DNA from: Floridanema evergladense
Lineage (GTDB): Bacteria > Cyanobacteriota > Cyanobacteriia > Cyanobacteriales > Aerosakkonemataceae
Assembly (NCBI RefSeq): GCF_041929205.1
Contig: NZ_JBHFNT010000218.1
DNA length: 64,000 bases
Direction: 5' to 3' (one strand)
Shown: one piece after another, positions 6,131 through 13,129 of the stretch
Layout of the letters: each line of letters opens with the position of its first letter
How positions within the stretch are numbered: position 1 is the stretch's first letter
Translations under genes and position numbers: made by a program
The notes under the pieces: model-generated
What the model was told of the DNA's origin: nothing
The model's input: only the letters and a program-made list of their open reading frames with translations
The model's database searches: none

Positions 6131-6204
6131 CTGGGAAGGAAGGAATCGAACCCTCAAACACTTGATCCAAAATCAAGTCGCTTTACCTGTTTGCGTACTT
6201 CCCA
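6131..6204 (-). tRNA. tRNA-Gln(UUG)
   Basis: Anticodon arm CTTGA-TTTTGGA-TCAAG, acceptor TGGGAAG/CTTCCCA with the U1-A72 pair and G73 typical of glutamine. Confidence 0.87.
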
Positions 6205-6212
6205 ATAAGTGG

Positions 6213-6285
6213 ATGCCGGAGCAGGTCTCGAACCTGCAATCTCATCGTTCAGAGCGATGCGACTTTGCCTTTCGTCCACCCGGCA
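6213..6285 (-). tRNA. tRNA-Gln(CUG)
   Basis: Anticodon arm CATCG-CTCTGAA-CGATG, acceptor TGCCGGG/TCCGGCA with U1-A72, U73 and encoded CCA. Confidence 0.82.
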
Positions 6286-6297
6286 ATAAATAAATGG

Positions 6298-6369
<72 letters not shown>

Positions 6370-6376
6370 ATGCCAG

Positions 6377-6450
6377 TCCCCCAGGTCAGTATCGAACTGA
6401 CGACCTCTTGTTCTTCAGACAAGCGCTACTACCGACTGAGCTACCGGGGG
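6377..6450 (-). tRNA. tRNA-Phe(GAA)
   Basis: Anticodon arm CTTGT-CTGAAGA-ACAAG, acceptor CCCCCGG/CTGGGGG, A73, T loop TTCGATA. Confidence 0.86.
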
Positions 6451-6453
6451 AAA

Positions 6454-6529
6454 CGAGAGCGGAGGGATTTGAACCCCCAAATTCTTCAGGTTCGTAGGCT
6501 GAGATGTTATCCAGTTACACCACGCTCTC
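6454..6529 (-). tRNA. tRNA-Arg(ACG)
   Basis: Loop CTACGAA gives ACG (inosine expected at 34), one C-C mismatch at the base of the anticodon stem, acceptor GAGAGCG/CGCTCTC, G73. Confidence 0.78.
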
Positions 6530-6533
6530 AAGG

Positions 6534-6620
6534 CGGAGAAGGAGGGATTTGAACCCTCGGCGGCTGTTACACCGCTCTTTCTTAGCAGGAAAGTGCCTTA
6601 AGCCACTCGGCCACCTCTCC
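6534..6620 (-). tRNA. tRNA-Ser(GCU)
   Basis: Anticodon arm CTTTC-CTGCTAA-GAAAG, proper long variable arm, acceptor GGAGAGG/CTTCTCC, G73. Serine keeps its long variable arm here, unlike the leucine-anticodon genes. Confidence 0.9.
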
Positions 6621-6628
6621 ATGATTGG

Positions 6629-6700
6629 ACGCGGGAGAAGGAATCGAACCTTCGTAAACGAGCTTATGAGACTCGTGAGTGACCACTACTCTATCCCGCA
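6629..6700 (-). tRNA. tRNA with CAU anticodon (elongator Met or Ile2)
   Basis: Anticodon arm CGAGT-CTCATAA-GCTCG, D stem GAGT/ACTC, T arm GAAGG-TTCGATT-CCTTC. Acceptor has six firm pairs (GCGGGA/TCCCGC) and a terminal U1.G72; U73. Whether Met or lysidine-modified Ile2 cannot be told. Confidence 0.65.
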
Positions 6701-6701
6701 A

Positions 6702-6783
6702 TGGGCTGGGCAGGAATCGAACCTGCAATGCTTTAAGCTACTGTTTTACAGACAGCTACCCTACCAATTAGGAGAGCCAACCC
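6702..6783 (-). tRNA. tRNA-Tyr(GUA)
   Basis: Anticodon arm GCTGT-CTGTAAA-ACAGT, long variable arm as expected for bacterial tyrosine tRNA, acceptor GGGTTGG/CCAGCCC, A73. Confidence 0.85.
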
Positions 6784-6794
6784 AGGTTTTTTGG

Positions 6795-6869
6795 TAGTGC
6801 TGACGGGATTTGAACCCGCAAATCACCTGATTGAAAGTCAAGCCGCTTAAGCCATTTGCGTACAGCACT
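6795..6869 (-). tRNA. tRNA-Glu(UUC)
   Basis: Anticodon arm CTTGA-CTTTCAA-TCAGG, acceptor AGTGCTG/CAGCACT, A73, CCA encoded. Confidence 0.82.
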
Positions 6870-6930
6870 AGGGAAATTTCTACTCCGTGCAAGTTTAAAA
6901 AGCTACAGTTTTTCAACCTCCATTTTTGGC

Positions 6931-7003
6931 GGAGGTTGTCGGATTTGAACCAACTCTGATTTTCATCAGATGACCAGTATGTAAGCTTTCTTTGTGAGGT
7001 CAC
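6931..7003 (-). pseudogene. decayed class II tRNA (3' half only)
   Basis: A clear T arm (GTTGG-TTCAAAT-CCGAC), the 3' acceptor strand AACCTCC and a variable-arm hairpin TCTGAT-GAAA-ATCAGA are present. No matching 5' acceptor strand or normal anticodon arm lies upstream. A copy of GGAGGTTG instead lies just downstream (complement of 6914-6921), 9 nt beyond the 3' end, forming an inverted repeat. Confidence 0.5.
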
Positions 7004-7012
7004 GCAGTAGAA

Positions 7013-7084
7013 CGCAGAGACTAGGACTTGAACCTAGAACAACAGTTTTGGAGACTGTGATGTTGCCAATTACACCATCCCTGC
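7013..7084 (-). tRNA. tRNA-Trp(CCA)
   Basis: Anticodon arm ACAGT-CTCCAAA-ACTGT, acceptor GCAGGGA/TCTCTGC, G73. Confidence 0.88.
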
Positions 7085-7090
7085 TTATGG

Positions 7091-7163
7091 TAACAGCGAC
7101 GGGATTTGCACCCGTATCAACCAAGTTATGAGCTTGGGGCTTTGCTGGTTAAGCTACGCTGCG
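7091..7163 (-). tRNA. tRNA with CAU anticodon (Met or Ile2)
   Basis: Anticodon arm CCAAG-CTCATAA-CTTGG, T loop TGCAAAT (T54, G55 altered), acceptor CGCAGCG/CGCTGTT with a C1 x U72 mismatch, A73, CCA encoded. Third CAU gene of the array. Confidence 0.65.
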
Positions 7164-7171
7164 ATGTCCAA

Positions 7172-7245
7172 AGACTGAGGTGAGATTTGAACTCACGCTT
7201 AAGAGTTTTGCAGACTCTCCCCTTCGACCACTTGGGTACTCAGTC
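7172..7245 (-). tRNA. tRNA-Cys(GCA)
   Basis: Anticodon arm AGAGT-CTGCAAA-ACTCT, acceptor GACTGAG/CTCAGTC and U73, the main cysteine identity base. Confidence 0.87.
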
Positions 7246-7251
7246 ATTTGG

Positions 7252-7326
7252 TAGTCCCGACGAGGTTTGAACTCGCAATCTTCACCTTGAGGGGGTGACG
7301 GCTTAAACCAATTCGCCTACGGGACT
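7252..7326 (-). tRNA. tRNA-Glu(CUC)-like, C33
   Basis: Anticodon arm TCACC-CCCTCAA-GGTGA: CUC with C33. Acceptor AGTCCCG/CGGGACT, A73, CCA encoded. Confidence 0.7.
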
Positions 7327-7333
7327 ATTTGAG

Positions 7334-7407
7334 CGAGGCTGACGGGATTTGAACCCGCGACTTCTTGTTAGACAGACAAGCACTCTTGACCACTGAGTTA
7401 CAGCCTC
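7334..7407 (-). tRNA. tRNA-Asp(GUC)
   Basis: First gene of the array. Anticodon arm CTTGT-CTGTCTA-ACAAG, acceptor GAGGCTG/CAGCCTC, G73. Confidence 0.88.
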
Positions 7408-7431
7408 AAAAAATTGGGCTTTCTTATTTAG

Positions 7432-7443
7432 TTTTCAAGGTTC
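7432..7443 (-). promoter_or_regulatory. rRNA-type boxA antitermination site
   Basis: The minus strand reads GAACCTTGAAAA, identical to the boxA found in cyanobacterial 16S-23S spacers, followed by CTAAATA. It lies in the leader between the promoter and tRNA-Asp and would recruit the Nus antitermination complex to a long untranslated transcript. Confidence 0.7.
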
Positions 7444-7494
7444 GATCGCGCTTGGGGTCAGGCTTTTGTCGCTTTCCCTTTCCGCTATATTTAT

Positions 7495-7523
7495 ATACTA
7501 CAAAACGTACTACAAAGTGTCAA
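7495..7523 (-). promoter_or_regulatory. promoter of the tRNA array with overlapping direct repeats
   Basis: Minus strand: TTGACA (7518-7523), 17-nt spacer, TAGTAT (7495-7500), then about 85 nt to tRNA-Asp. Two direct copies of TACTACAAA (+ strand 7496-7504 and 7508-7516, 12 bp apart) overlap the -10 element and fill the spacer; more copies at 7597-7605 and 7636-7644 (last base differs). These look like operator sites for a repressor. Confidence 0.65.
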
Positions 7524-7621
7524 GGGTTTGGGGAAAAATTTTTTTCTTTTTTTTGCTTGAGGGCTACAAAGCAAGAATGACAAGGAGTTCGGTGTATACT
7601 ACAAAAAATACAAAATGAAAT

Positions 7622-7652
7622 AGCCCTGAATTGGGTACTACAATTCAGGGCT
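7622..7652. repeat. perfect 11-bp hairpin upstream of array promoter
   Basis: AGCCCTGAATT and its complement around a 9-nt loop that carries TACTAC. It may be a terminator insulating the promoter or part of the operator region. Confidence 0.6.
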
Positions 7653-7659
7653 GGGGATT

Positions 7660-7777
7660 TGCGATCGCTTTTGCTTCAATACTGCATAAGTGACTATGAC
7701 TCAGACATATATATAAGGTAAAGGGTTATGCAATCGTTCCTCTGCTTCCCGCTCTGCAACAGGGCGGGGATTTTTTT
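7660..7777 (+). ncRNA. possible small RNA ending in an intrinsic terminator
   Basis: On the + strand CCCGCTCT-GCAAC-AGGGCGGG (7748-7768) is followed by GATTTTTTT, a textbook intrinsic terminator. No ORF precedes it on this strand; only tRNAs on the other strand and a 90-nt AT-rich stretch. A short transcript divergent from the array is the simplest explanation. The 5' end is a guess. Confidence 0.35.
7748..7777 (+). terminator. intrinsic terminator
   Basis: 8-bp GC-rich stem with a 5-nt loop followed by seven T. No annotated gene upstream on this strand. Confidence 0.65.
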
Positions 7778-7819
7778 GGATTTAGCGAGCGATCGGAATC
7801 TGCGTTTGAAAACGCTTCT

Positions 7820-7877
7820 ACACAAACAAAGTCCGCCTACGCGGACTAAATCATAAAATTAAACCCAGATTTGGTAT
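7820..7877. repeat. AGTCCGC-core palindromic repeat, partial copy
   Basis: CTACACAAACAAAGTCCGCC and the core hairpin, ending in CAGATTTGGTATC like the right end of the element at 50402-50519. The left end is not recognisable. Confidence 0.55.
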
Positions 7878-7894
7878 CAATTCCCTGACAAAAC

Positions 7895-8338
7895 TCACAA
7901 CAACCAGGCTGTGCTTATTGAAATAGCCCAAAAAACCGTTACAGATACAGGTAGAAGTGTTCTGAGAATTTTTAGAGATAAATTGGTTCCTACTGGATAC
8001 AAGTCGTCAAAATTTTTAAATGTTGCCTTTTCCCTAATCAAAAGCTCTGATTCTATCTCTTGATAAATAGCTCTATCGTGATTTATGAAAGCTCGAAATC
8101 TCGTAGATATTAAATACCAAAGCCATATAAGGATAATACTTGCAAGACCAACTAAGGTTACTGTCCATTCCCGACCTGTAATTTCATAAATTGCTATACC
8201 TGCCAAACTTACAGGTAGAAATGCTGAACTTGCAACCCATATTAGAGAATTACTTTGGCGTAATCTTTCTGCATATTCTTGCAACATCATTTGCAAAATT
8301 TGATCCGATAACTTCGATAATCTATGTGGTTCATTCAT
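7895..8338 (-). CDS. integral membrane protein, unknown
   Basis: 147 aa from the ATG at 8338; a TTG 15 nt upstream is less likely. Two hydrophobic helices (about 24-44 and 52-72), a charged loop with RFRAFINHDRAIYQEIESELL, and a C-terminal hydrophobic helix. The helix pair followed by an amphipathic R/E-rich loop recalls small cyanobacterial membrane proteins of unknown function. The gene follows the AI-2E transporter gene by about 30 nt on the same strand and may share its transcript. No catalytic motif is visible. Confidence 0.6.
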   Translation of the reverse strand: MNEPHRLSKLSDQILQMMLQEYAERLRQSNSLIWVASSAFLPVSLAGIAIYEITGREWTVTLVGLASIILIWLWYLISTRFRAFINHDRAIYQEIESELLIREKATFKNFDDLYPVGTNLSLKILRTLLPVSVTVFWAISISTAWLL

Positions 8339-8369
8339 AAGCTGAAGATACAAATATAGAGCCTTTATA

Positions 8370-9413
8370 CTACTTTTCTTTTTCTAACTCTGGTTCTATA
8401 AAATCTTCTTCATCGGTCCAAGTTGCAATCATGGCTGCGATCGGGATTGAGATAAAAATACCCAAGACTCCGGCGACTCTTTCGCCCACAAATATGGCAA
8501 AAAATAACAATACTGGATGTAAATCCAGGGAATCTTTCATGATTTTGGGAGAGACAAAGTTATCTTGAATTTGTTGTAATACAATACAAGCTACTAAAAC
8601 TTTTACTGCCATCCACAAGCCTTGGGAAGATAGGACTAATGTGGTTACTATAAGCACTCCCAAAGTTGCGCCGATTCCGGGTATTGCATCCATAATTCCG
8701 ATAACTATGGACAAAATTAAGGAATATCTGGTTCCTAAGATGTTGAAGATAATTAAACTGGCAATGGTGAGAAATGCCATTAAGGTTAGTTGGGCGCGAA
8801 AGAAGCCTAAGAAACTTTTTTGGGTTTTGTAAGCGAAGCGATCGCGCACATCCAAAGGTACTAATTTTAAAACTCCCTGCCAAATTTTGCTGCCATCAAA
8901 CAACATATATAAACAGATGACAGCAATAATGATAAATAATAGAAAATTGGAAAATAAAGATTGCACAAAACCTAAGCCTGTAACTAAACCTGACTGGAGA
9001 GTTTGCAAAATTCGATCGAAGTTTTCTTCTAATCTCAAATTTTTTAATGGTGGAATTGTCGGTTCGGCAGTATCAATAAAGTCTTTGATTTTTCCTACTA
9101 ATCCTTGTCCCTGATTTAAAATTTCTAACCCGATAGTGACAATAAAAGTTGTAATCAGCACTAAACTAGCGAGAAAAACTATTAATACTGCTATTTTTCG
9201 GGGAATTAACCGAGATAGCCAGTTGACTGGATAATTAAGTAAAGCTGCGGCAATTGACGCTGTAGTAAATACAAAAATCAGCGTACTAAAAAAAGTAATT
9301 AATTGTATAAAAGCCCAACCACAAACAAACAGGAGCAAAAACATTAGTAAAGCACGAACTCGCGATGAATTGCTGAGTTGTTGCCAAATACTATTGTTAG
9401 GTGATTCATTCAT
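8370..9413 (-). CDS. AI-2E family transporter
   Basis: 347 aa from MNESPNN. Eight or so hydrophobic segments, including the N-terminal pair, a periplasmic/cytosolic helical domain (about 115-165), and the conserved C-terminal block with GIMDAIPGIGATLGV, QQIQDNFVSPKIMKDSLDLHPVLLFFAIFVGERVAGVLGIFISIPIAA, which is the family signature (PF01594). Members export small molecules, in some cases autoinducer-2; the substrate here is unknown. The ATG overlaps the last codons of the DUF3611 gene, so the two are translationally coupled. A longer frame upstream is not needed. Confidence 0.88.
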   Translation of the reverse strand: MNESPNNSIWQQLSNSSRVRALLMFLLLFVCGWAFIQLITFFSTLIFVFTTASIAAALLNYPVNWLSRLIPRKIAVLIVFLASLVLITTFIVTIGLEILNQGQGLVGKIKDFIDTAEPTIPPLKNLRLEENFDRILQTLQSGLVTGLGFVQSLFSNFLLFIIIAVICLYMLFDGSKIWQGVLKLVPLDVRDRFAYKTQKSFLGFFRAQLTLMAFLTIASLIIFNILGTRYSLILSIVIGIMDAIPGIGATLGVLIVTTLVLSSQGLWMAVKVLVACIVLQQIQDNFVSPKIMKDSLDLHPVLLFFAIFVGERVAGVLGIFISIPIAAMIATWTDEEDFIEPELEKEK

Positions 9414-10032
9414 CGTAGTAGTTTTCCTTAATTTCAGTACCTGGGCGTTGATTGACTCGATGTAGTAGCCAGAGGGCGACAATTAAGCCGATAATTTGGG
9501 CGGCGATCGCACAAATTACCGCTTGCAATCCCATCATTTGTAAAGGTGTAATTGGCACTCTCGCCAACACAGCTGTACCTTGAGTAGGTGTCAATAATGT
9601 AGACGATCCTTGAGGTAATGATAGTAACTTAGCCAACAAACCATTGACTTGGTAGAGGGCAACAATTACCGCAAAAATCATTCCCGCTAAATTTACAATT
9701 AACCCAATTGATAATGTACGAATTACTTCTGCTCTAGAGGGACGAATTTCAGGATTTGTTAATTTTTGCCCAATTCTGGTATAACGAAAACACCAATAAA
9801 GAGTGAAGATTAAAGCAATTAGCGAAGCATAACCAAAAAAGAAGGCTACGCTTCCAGAACTACCTAATTTATTAGGATTTCTGGGAAGAAACAGAAAAAA
9901 TATTGCAAAACCAACGGGAATAAAACCAAAAAACAATTGTAACCAAAAACCAGCCCAGCCAATTACTCGCATTTCTTTAGCAATGCGTCCCACACTTGGA
10001 GGAGGAGAGTTTGATTGAAGTAAGTTTACCAT
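9406..10032 (-). CDS. DUF3611 family membrane protein
   Basis: 208 aa with four hydrophobic segments (about 32-50, 62-80, 105-125, 165-187) and an N-terminal SNSPPPSVGRIAKEMRVIGWAGFW motif found in this cyanobacterial and plastid family. Function unknown. Its 3' end overlaps the AI-2E transporter start by 8 nt, suggesting an operon. Confidence 0.8.
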   Translation of the reverse strand: MVNLLQSNSPPPSVGRIAKEMRVIGWAGFWLQLFFGFIPVGFAIFFLFLPRNPNKLGSSGSVAFFFGYASLIALIFTLYWCFRYTRIGQKLTNPEIRPSRAEVIRTLSIGLIVNLAGMIFAVIVALYQVNGLLAKLLSLPQGSSTLLTPTQGTAVLARVPITPLQMMGLQAVICAIAAQIIGLIVALWLLHRVNQRPGTEIKENYYDE

Positions 10033-10159
10033 TTTTGATTACTCTATGCCCTAGAAGTTAGGAGAGAATTCTAACTTGTTCACCTGGCAGATTCTACCAT
10101 GTCGCAATGATATTTAATCAAGGGAGAATAGCGGTGCGTTATTAACGCACCCTACTAGA

Positions 10160-10417
10160 CTACATTCCTGGTGCTTCGTACTCTAATTCTCCTTTTTCTA
10201 GCTTTTCTTCAACTAAACTTCTGTACAGTTCTATTTCTCGACTAAATTGGGCAGCGGAAGTTTTTCCGTGAGCATAAATTTCTAATTTAATTTTTTGATA
10301 CTCATCAGAAGTAATTTTGCCATCTGCGATTGCTCTTTCAATGATACCTTTGAGTCTTTCTAGTTTTTGTAACTCTTCGGTAGTTGGTTCTTGAACATTA
10401 GGGCGATCGATTTCCAT
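10160..10417 (-). CDS. 85-aa conserved helical protein
   Basis: Charged, all-helical, with ERLKGIIERAIADGKITSDEYQKIKLEI, the kind of short helix-turn with DGKIT found in TerB-like and calcium-loop-like small proteins. Ends in acidic GELEYEAPGM. A GGAGG-type site (AGGAGGAAAAA) precedes the ATG. I recognise no specific family. It is between the DUF3611 gene and the DUF1400 hydrolase, same strand. Confidence 0.65.
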   Translation of the reverse strand: MEIDRPNVQEPTTEELQKLERLKGIIERAIADGKITSDEYQKIKLEIYAHGKTSAAQFSREIELYRSLVEEKLEKGELEYEAPGM

Positions 10418-10477
10418 TTTTTCCTCCTAATTATAGTGAAAGTGGATTTTTCAAACAGCAATTTAGCGAACAAATTA

Positions 10478-12262
10478 TCATCTGCTATTATTGACAGTGA
10501 TAGGTTTAGGAATAATTGGTAGTGGTGGTCTACCTCCAAAAGATTGTTCTAATTCTTCAGGAGTTAAAGAACGAATTAAGTCTAATTGCAGCGGTTTCCG
10601 ACTAATAGATTGAGCAAAAGCTGCATTTAGAAAACCTTTATATTCTGAGCGATCGTTGAGATAAGCTTGCATAAAGACTAAGCTTAACCCTTTAATATAA
10701 TCTCTGGCTAACTTAGGATCTTGCCCAGCTAATAAAAATCCTAAAGTATTTGGTTGTGGTGCTTGATCTGTGCCATCAAATCGATCGGCAGCAGCGTGTC
10801 CGCTGGGAATAATTACTGTGAGATATTTGTCGGAATTTTGCATCCAAATAAAAGGTTGAATTTGTTCTTCAACTACTGAAGCAATAATATCAGCACTTCC
10901 ACCTAAAATCATAGTGGGAGCTTGAATTTTACTCATACCTTCTGGGCCAAAAACTATACTAGTTAAAGGATTAAGTGCGATCGCCGCTTTAATTCTCGGA
11001 TCGCTCAAATTCTCAGTTAACGGAGGCAAATCTACCGCCAAACATTGTAAAAAATAAGAAGCATTCAGGGTGATTTGTCTATCATTACATTCTTGGGCGA
11101 TGCGGGCTTGATTAAATTTTGCTCCTACCAGTGCTAAAGCAGTATAACCGCCAAAAGAATGTCCAATTACCCCAATTTGTTGCAGATTAATTTTTCCGGC
11201 TAATTCCGATCGGGATAATCGTTCTAATTCATCAAGAGTATACTTAACATCTAATGGTCGATCGACAAATTCTCTGCGATCGACACTACTTCTAGTTATT
11301 CCTAAAAGTAAAGCTTGTCTTCTAGTAGCATCGCTACCAATATGTTGAGGTAAAACAGCCACAAAACCATGAGAAGCTAAATGTTCTCCCAAATAAGAAA
11401 ATGCTTTGGGATCGGAACCTAAACCATGAGAAATTACCACCACTGGCGCAGGTTGAGACAAACCTTCCGGGATGTACAATTCAACGCGAAAACTATGGGG
11501 AGAATTACTTCTTCCTGAAGATTGAATATTCCGAGTTAACTGTAAAGTACGTTGGGAAAAACGAAATCTTCCCGGTTTTTGGAAATCTCCAGGTAAGGGA
11601 ATTTTAGGAGTTGCTGCTGCTTCTTTTTCTCCTACCTGAGAAACAGCATTCACGGCGGCTTTTTGATAATTAAAAAGTGTGATAAATTGATTTTGTAATT
11701 GTAATAATTGATTGGCACTTATGCGGATTTCTGATGTGGGAAACTTTCGCATAATATTAATCATCGTCATTCCTTCTGGGTCGGCAGCTGCTAAAATTAA
11801 AGCTGCTCTTAGTGCATAGAACCCATTTAATGTTCTTCCCGATCGAATAACAGTTCCTAATCTTTCTAGTACTTCTTCTCCAATTGGTGCATAAGTTAAT
11901 TGGGATACTACTACCGGACTAACATCTAAACGTCTCTGCAAGAATTCCCGCAACCTAGCTAAACCATCTTCTCTGATAAACCGAGCATAAAAACTTAAAT
12001 CTCGATCGACTTCGCCAGTTTTAGCAAAATTTTCTAAAGAACTTACTGGTAAAGAAAACTCTAATGGGCCATAAGATATCAGAATTGTTTCTGCACCTAG
12101 TACTGGTTTCGGTTTTACCCCTGAAAATACCATACTTAAAGTTAAAATACAACTGACATAGAAAAAGCTGAGGAATTTTTGCTTGCGTACTGATGAACTG
12201 GCGACTCGCTTCATAAACTGGGGTTCTTTATTTCTCAAGGAAGATGCTGTCATTAGCAACAT
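10478..12262 (-). CDS. alpha/beta hydrolase with N-terminal DUF1400 domain
   Basis: 594 aa. An N-terminal hydrophobic signal (KFLSFFYVSCILTLSMVFSG, about 29-48) is followed by the cyanobacterial DUF1400 helical region (about 57-200) and an alpha/beta hydrolase domain similar to dienelactone-hydrolase/PAF-acetylhydrolase types: oxyanion strand VVVISHGLGS, nucleophile elbow GHSFGGY, an Asp-bearing strand near AALNPL, and SGHAAADRF for the His. Exported or lipoprotein-like periplasmic esterase or lipase is the likely role; the substrate is unknown. The start could also be the Met at 12214 (MKRVASSS), which gives a better signal peptide. Confidence 0.85.
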   Translation of the reverse strand: MLLMTASSLRNKEPQFMKRVASSSVRKQKFLSFFYVSCILTLSMVFSGVKPKPVLGAETILISYGPLEFSLPVSSLENFAKTGEVDRDLSFYARFIREDGLARLREFLQRRLDVSPVVVSQLTYAPIGEEVLERLGTVIRSGRTLNGFYALRAALILAAADPEGMTMINIMRKFPTSEIRISANQLLQLQNQFITLFNYQKAAVNAVSQVGEKEAAATPKIPLPGDFQKPGRFRFSQRTLQLTRNIQSSGRSNSPHSFRVELYIPEGLSQPAPVVVISHGLGSDPKAFSYLGEHLASHGFVAVLPQHIGSDATRRQALLLGITRSSVDRREFVDRPLDVKYTLDELERLSRSELAGKINLQQIGVIGHSFGGYTALALVGAKFNQARIAQECNDRQITLNASYFLQCLAVDLPPLTENLSDPRIKAAIALNPLTSIVFGPEGMSKIQAPTMILGGSADIIASVVEEQIQPFIWMQNSDKYLTVIIPSGHAAADRFDGTDQAPQPNTLGFLLAGQDPKLARDYIKGLSLVFMQAYLNDRSEYKGFLNAAFAQSISRKPLQLDLIRSLTPEELEQSFGGRPPLPIIPKPITVNNSR

Positions 12263-12508
12263 AGGATAAAAGAATACAGTGGATTACAATACTATTGCAC
12301 AATATGAGCAATCCAGAGCTATCAAGTTCATTCAAACTTAAGAAAAATAGCTCCTGAAATTAAGCCGGAAACAAAAATTATATTTTCCATCCTTGTTTTC
12401 GCAAAAATCCGTAACAAAATTCCCCAACAAAAAAGCTGATGTTTAGTTGGGTTACTAACTAAAATCGCTTTTTGCCTAGACCAAATCTCAAGGAGTTTTT
12501 TGAGCATC

Positions 12509-13018
12509 ATGAGTGAGTTAATTGTACTTGGTTTTGATGACGAATATAAAGCTGAAGAAGCGCGTCTTACCCTAGCTAAAATGCAAGCAGAGCATTTAGT
12601 TGATTTAGAAGATGCCGCAGTAGTAGTTAAGAACAAAGAAGGCAAAGTTAAGTTGAAGCAAGCAGTAGACTTAACAGCTACAGGAGCAATTAGTGGTAGC
12701 TTTTGGGGGTTGTTAATTGGTACTCTTTTTCTAATGCCTATTTTGGGTGCTGCTGTGGGTGCTGCTTCCGGTGCAATTGGTGGTGCTTTATCTGATATTG
12801 GTGTGAATGACCAATTTATGAAAGAATTAGCACAATCAATGCAACCTGGCACTTCGGCGCTGTTTGTTTTAGTCAGAAAAGCCACACCCGAAAAGGTATT
12901 ACCAGAACTACAGAAATATCATGCCAAAGTATTGCGAACTTCTCTGTCTAATGATGCAGAAAAGAAATTGCAAGATGCTTTGAGTGGTACTGGTACTACT
13001 CCCGCTACTGTTTCCTAA
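12509..13018 (+). CDS. DUF1269 family membrane protein
   Basis: 169 aa beginning MSELIVLGFDDEYKAEEARLTL, the usual start of DUF1269 proteins. N-terminal alpha/beta part (1-60), a Gly/Ala-rich membrane segment SFWGLLIGTLFLMPILGAAVGAASGAIGGAL (about 68-98) and a second alpha/beta part. The glycine-zipper-like segment suggests membrane association. AAGGAG sits 14 nt before this ATG and 5 nt before an upstream in-frame TTG (12500), so three more residues are possible. Function unknown. Followed by a clear hairpin terminator. Confidence 0.85.
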   Translation: MSELIVLGFDDEYKAEEARLTLAKMQAEHLVDLEDAAVVVKNKEGKVKLKQAVDLTATGAISGSFWGLLIGTLFLMPILGAAVGAASGAIGGALSDIGVNDQFMKELAQSMQPGTSALFVLVRKATPEKVLPELQKYHAKVLRTSLSNDAEKKLQDALSGTGTTPATVS

Positions 13019-13072
13019 GCCAAATTAAGAAAGAGTTTCGGATTGGCAAAAATCTCAGTATAATATACAGCT

Positions 13073-13105
13073 AGATCCCCGACTTCTTGAAGAAGTTGGG
13101 GATCT
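13073..13105 (+). terminator. hairpin terminator after DUF1269 gene
   Basis: 15-bp stem with one G.U pair and a 2-nt loop, followed by GTTTA. It separates the DUF1269 gene from the kinase fusion gene. The arm GATCCCCGACTTCTT is also a frequent dispersed repeat in cyanobacteria. Confidence 0.6.
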
Positions 13106-13129
13106 GTTTACCCTAAAATAATTATTATT

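Noticed and set aside
6914..6938. Inverted repeat read as a true permuted tRNA
   Set aside because: No D arm or anticodon half follows the downstream copy; kept only as a low-interest finding.
12328..12885. 185-aa frame opposite the DUF1269 gene
   Set aside because: Shadow of the real gene; no ribosome site, composition mirrors the + frame.
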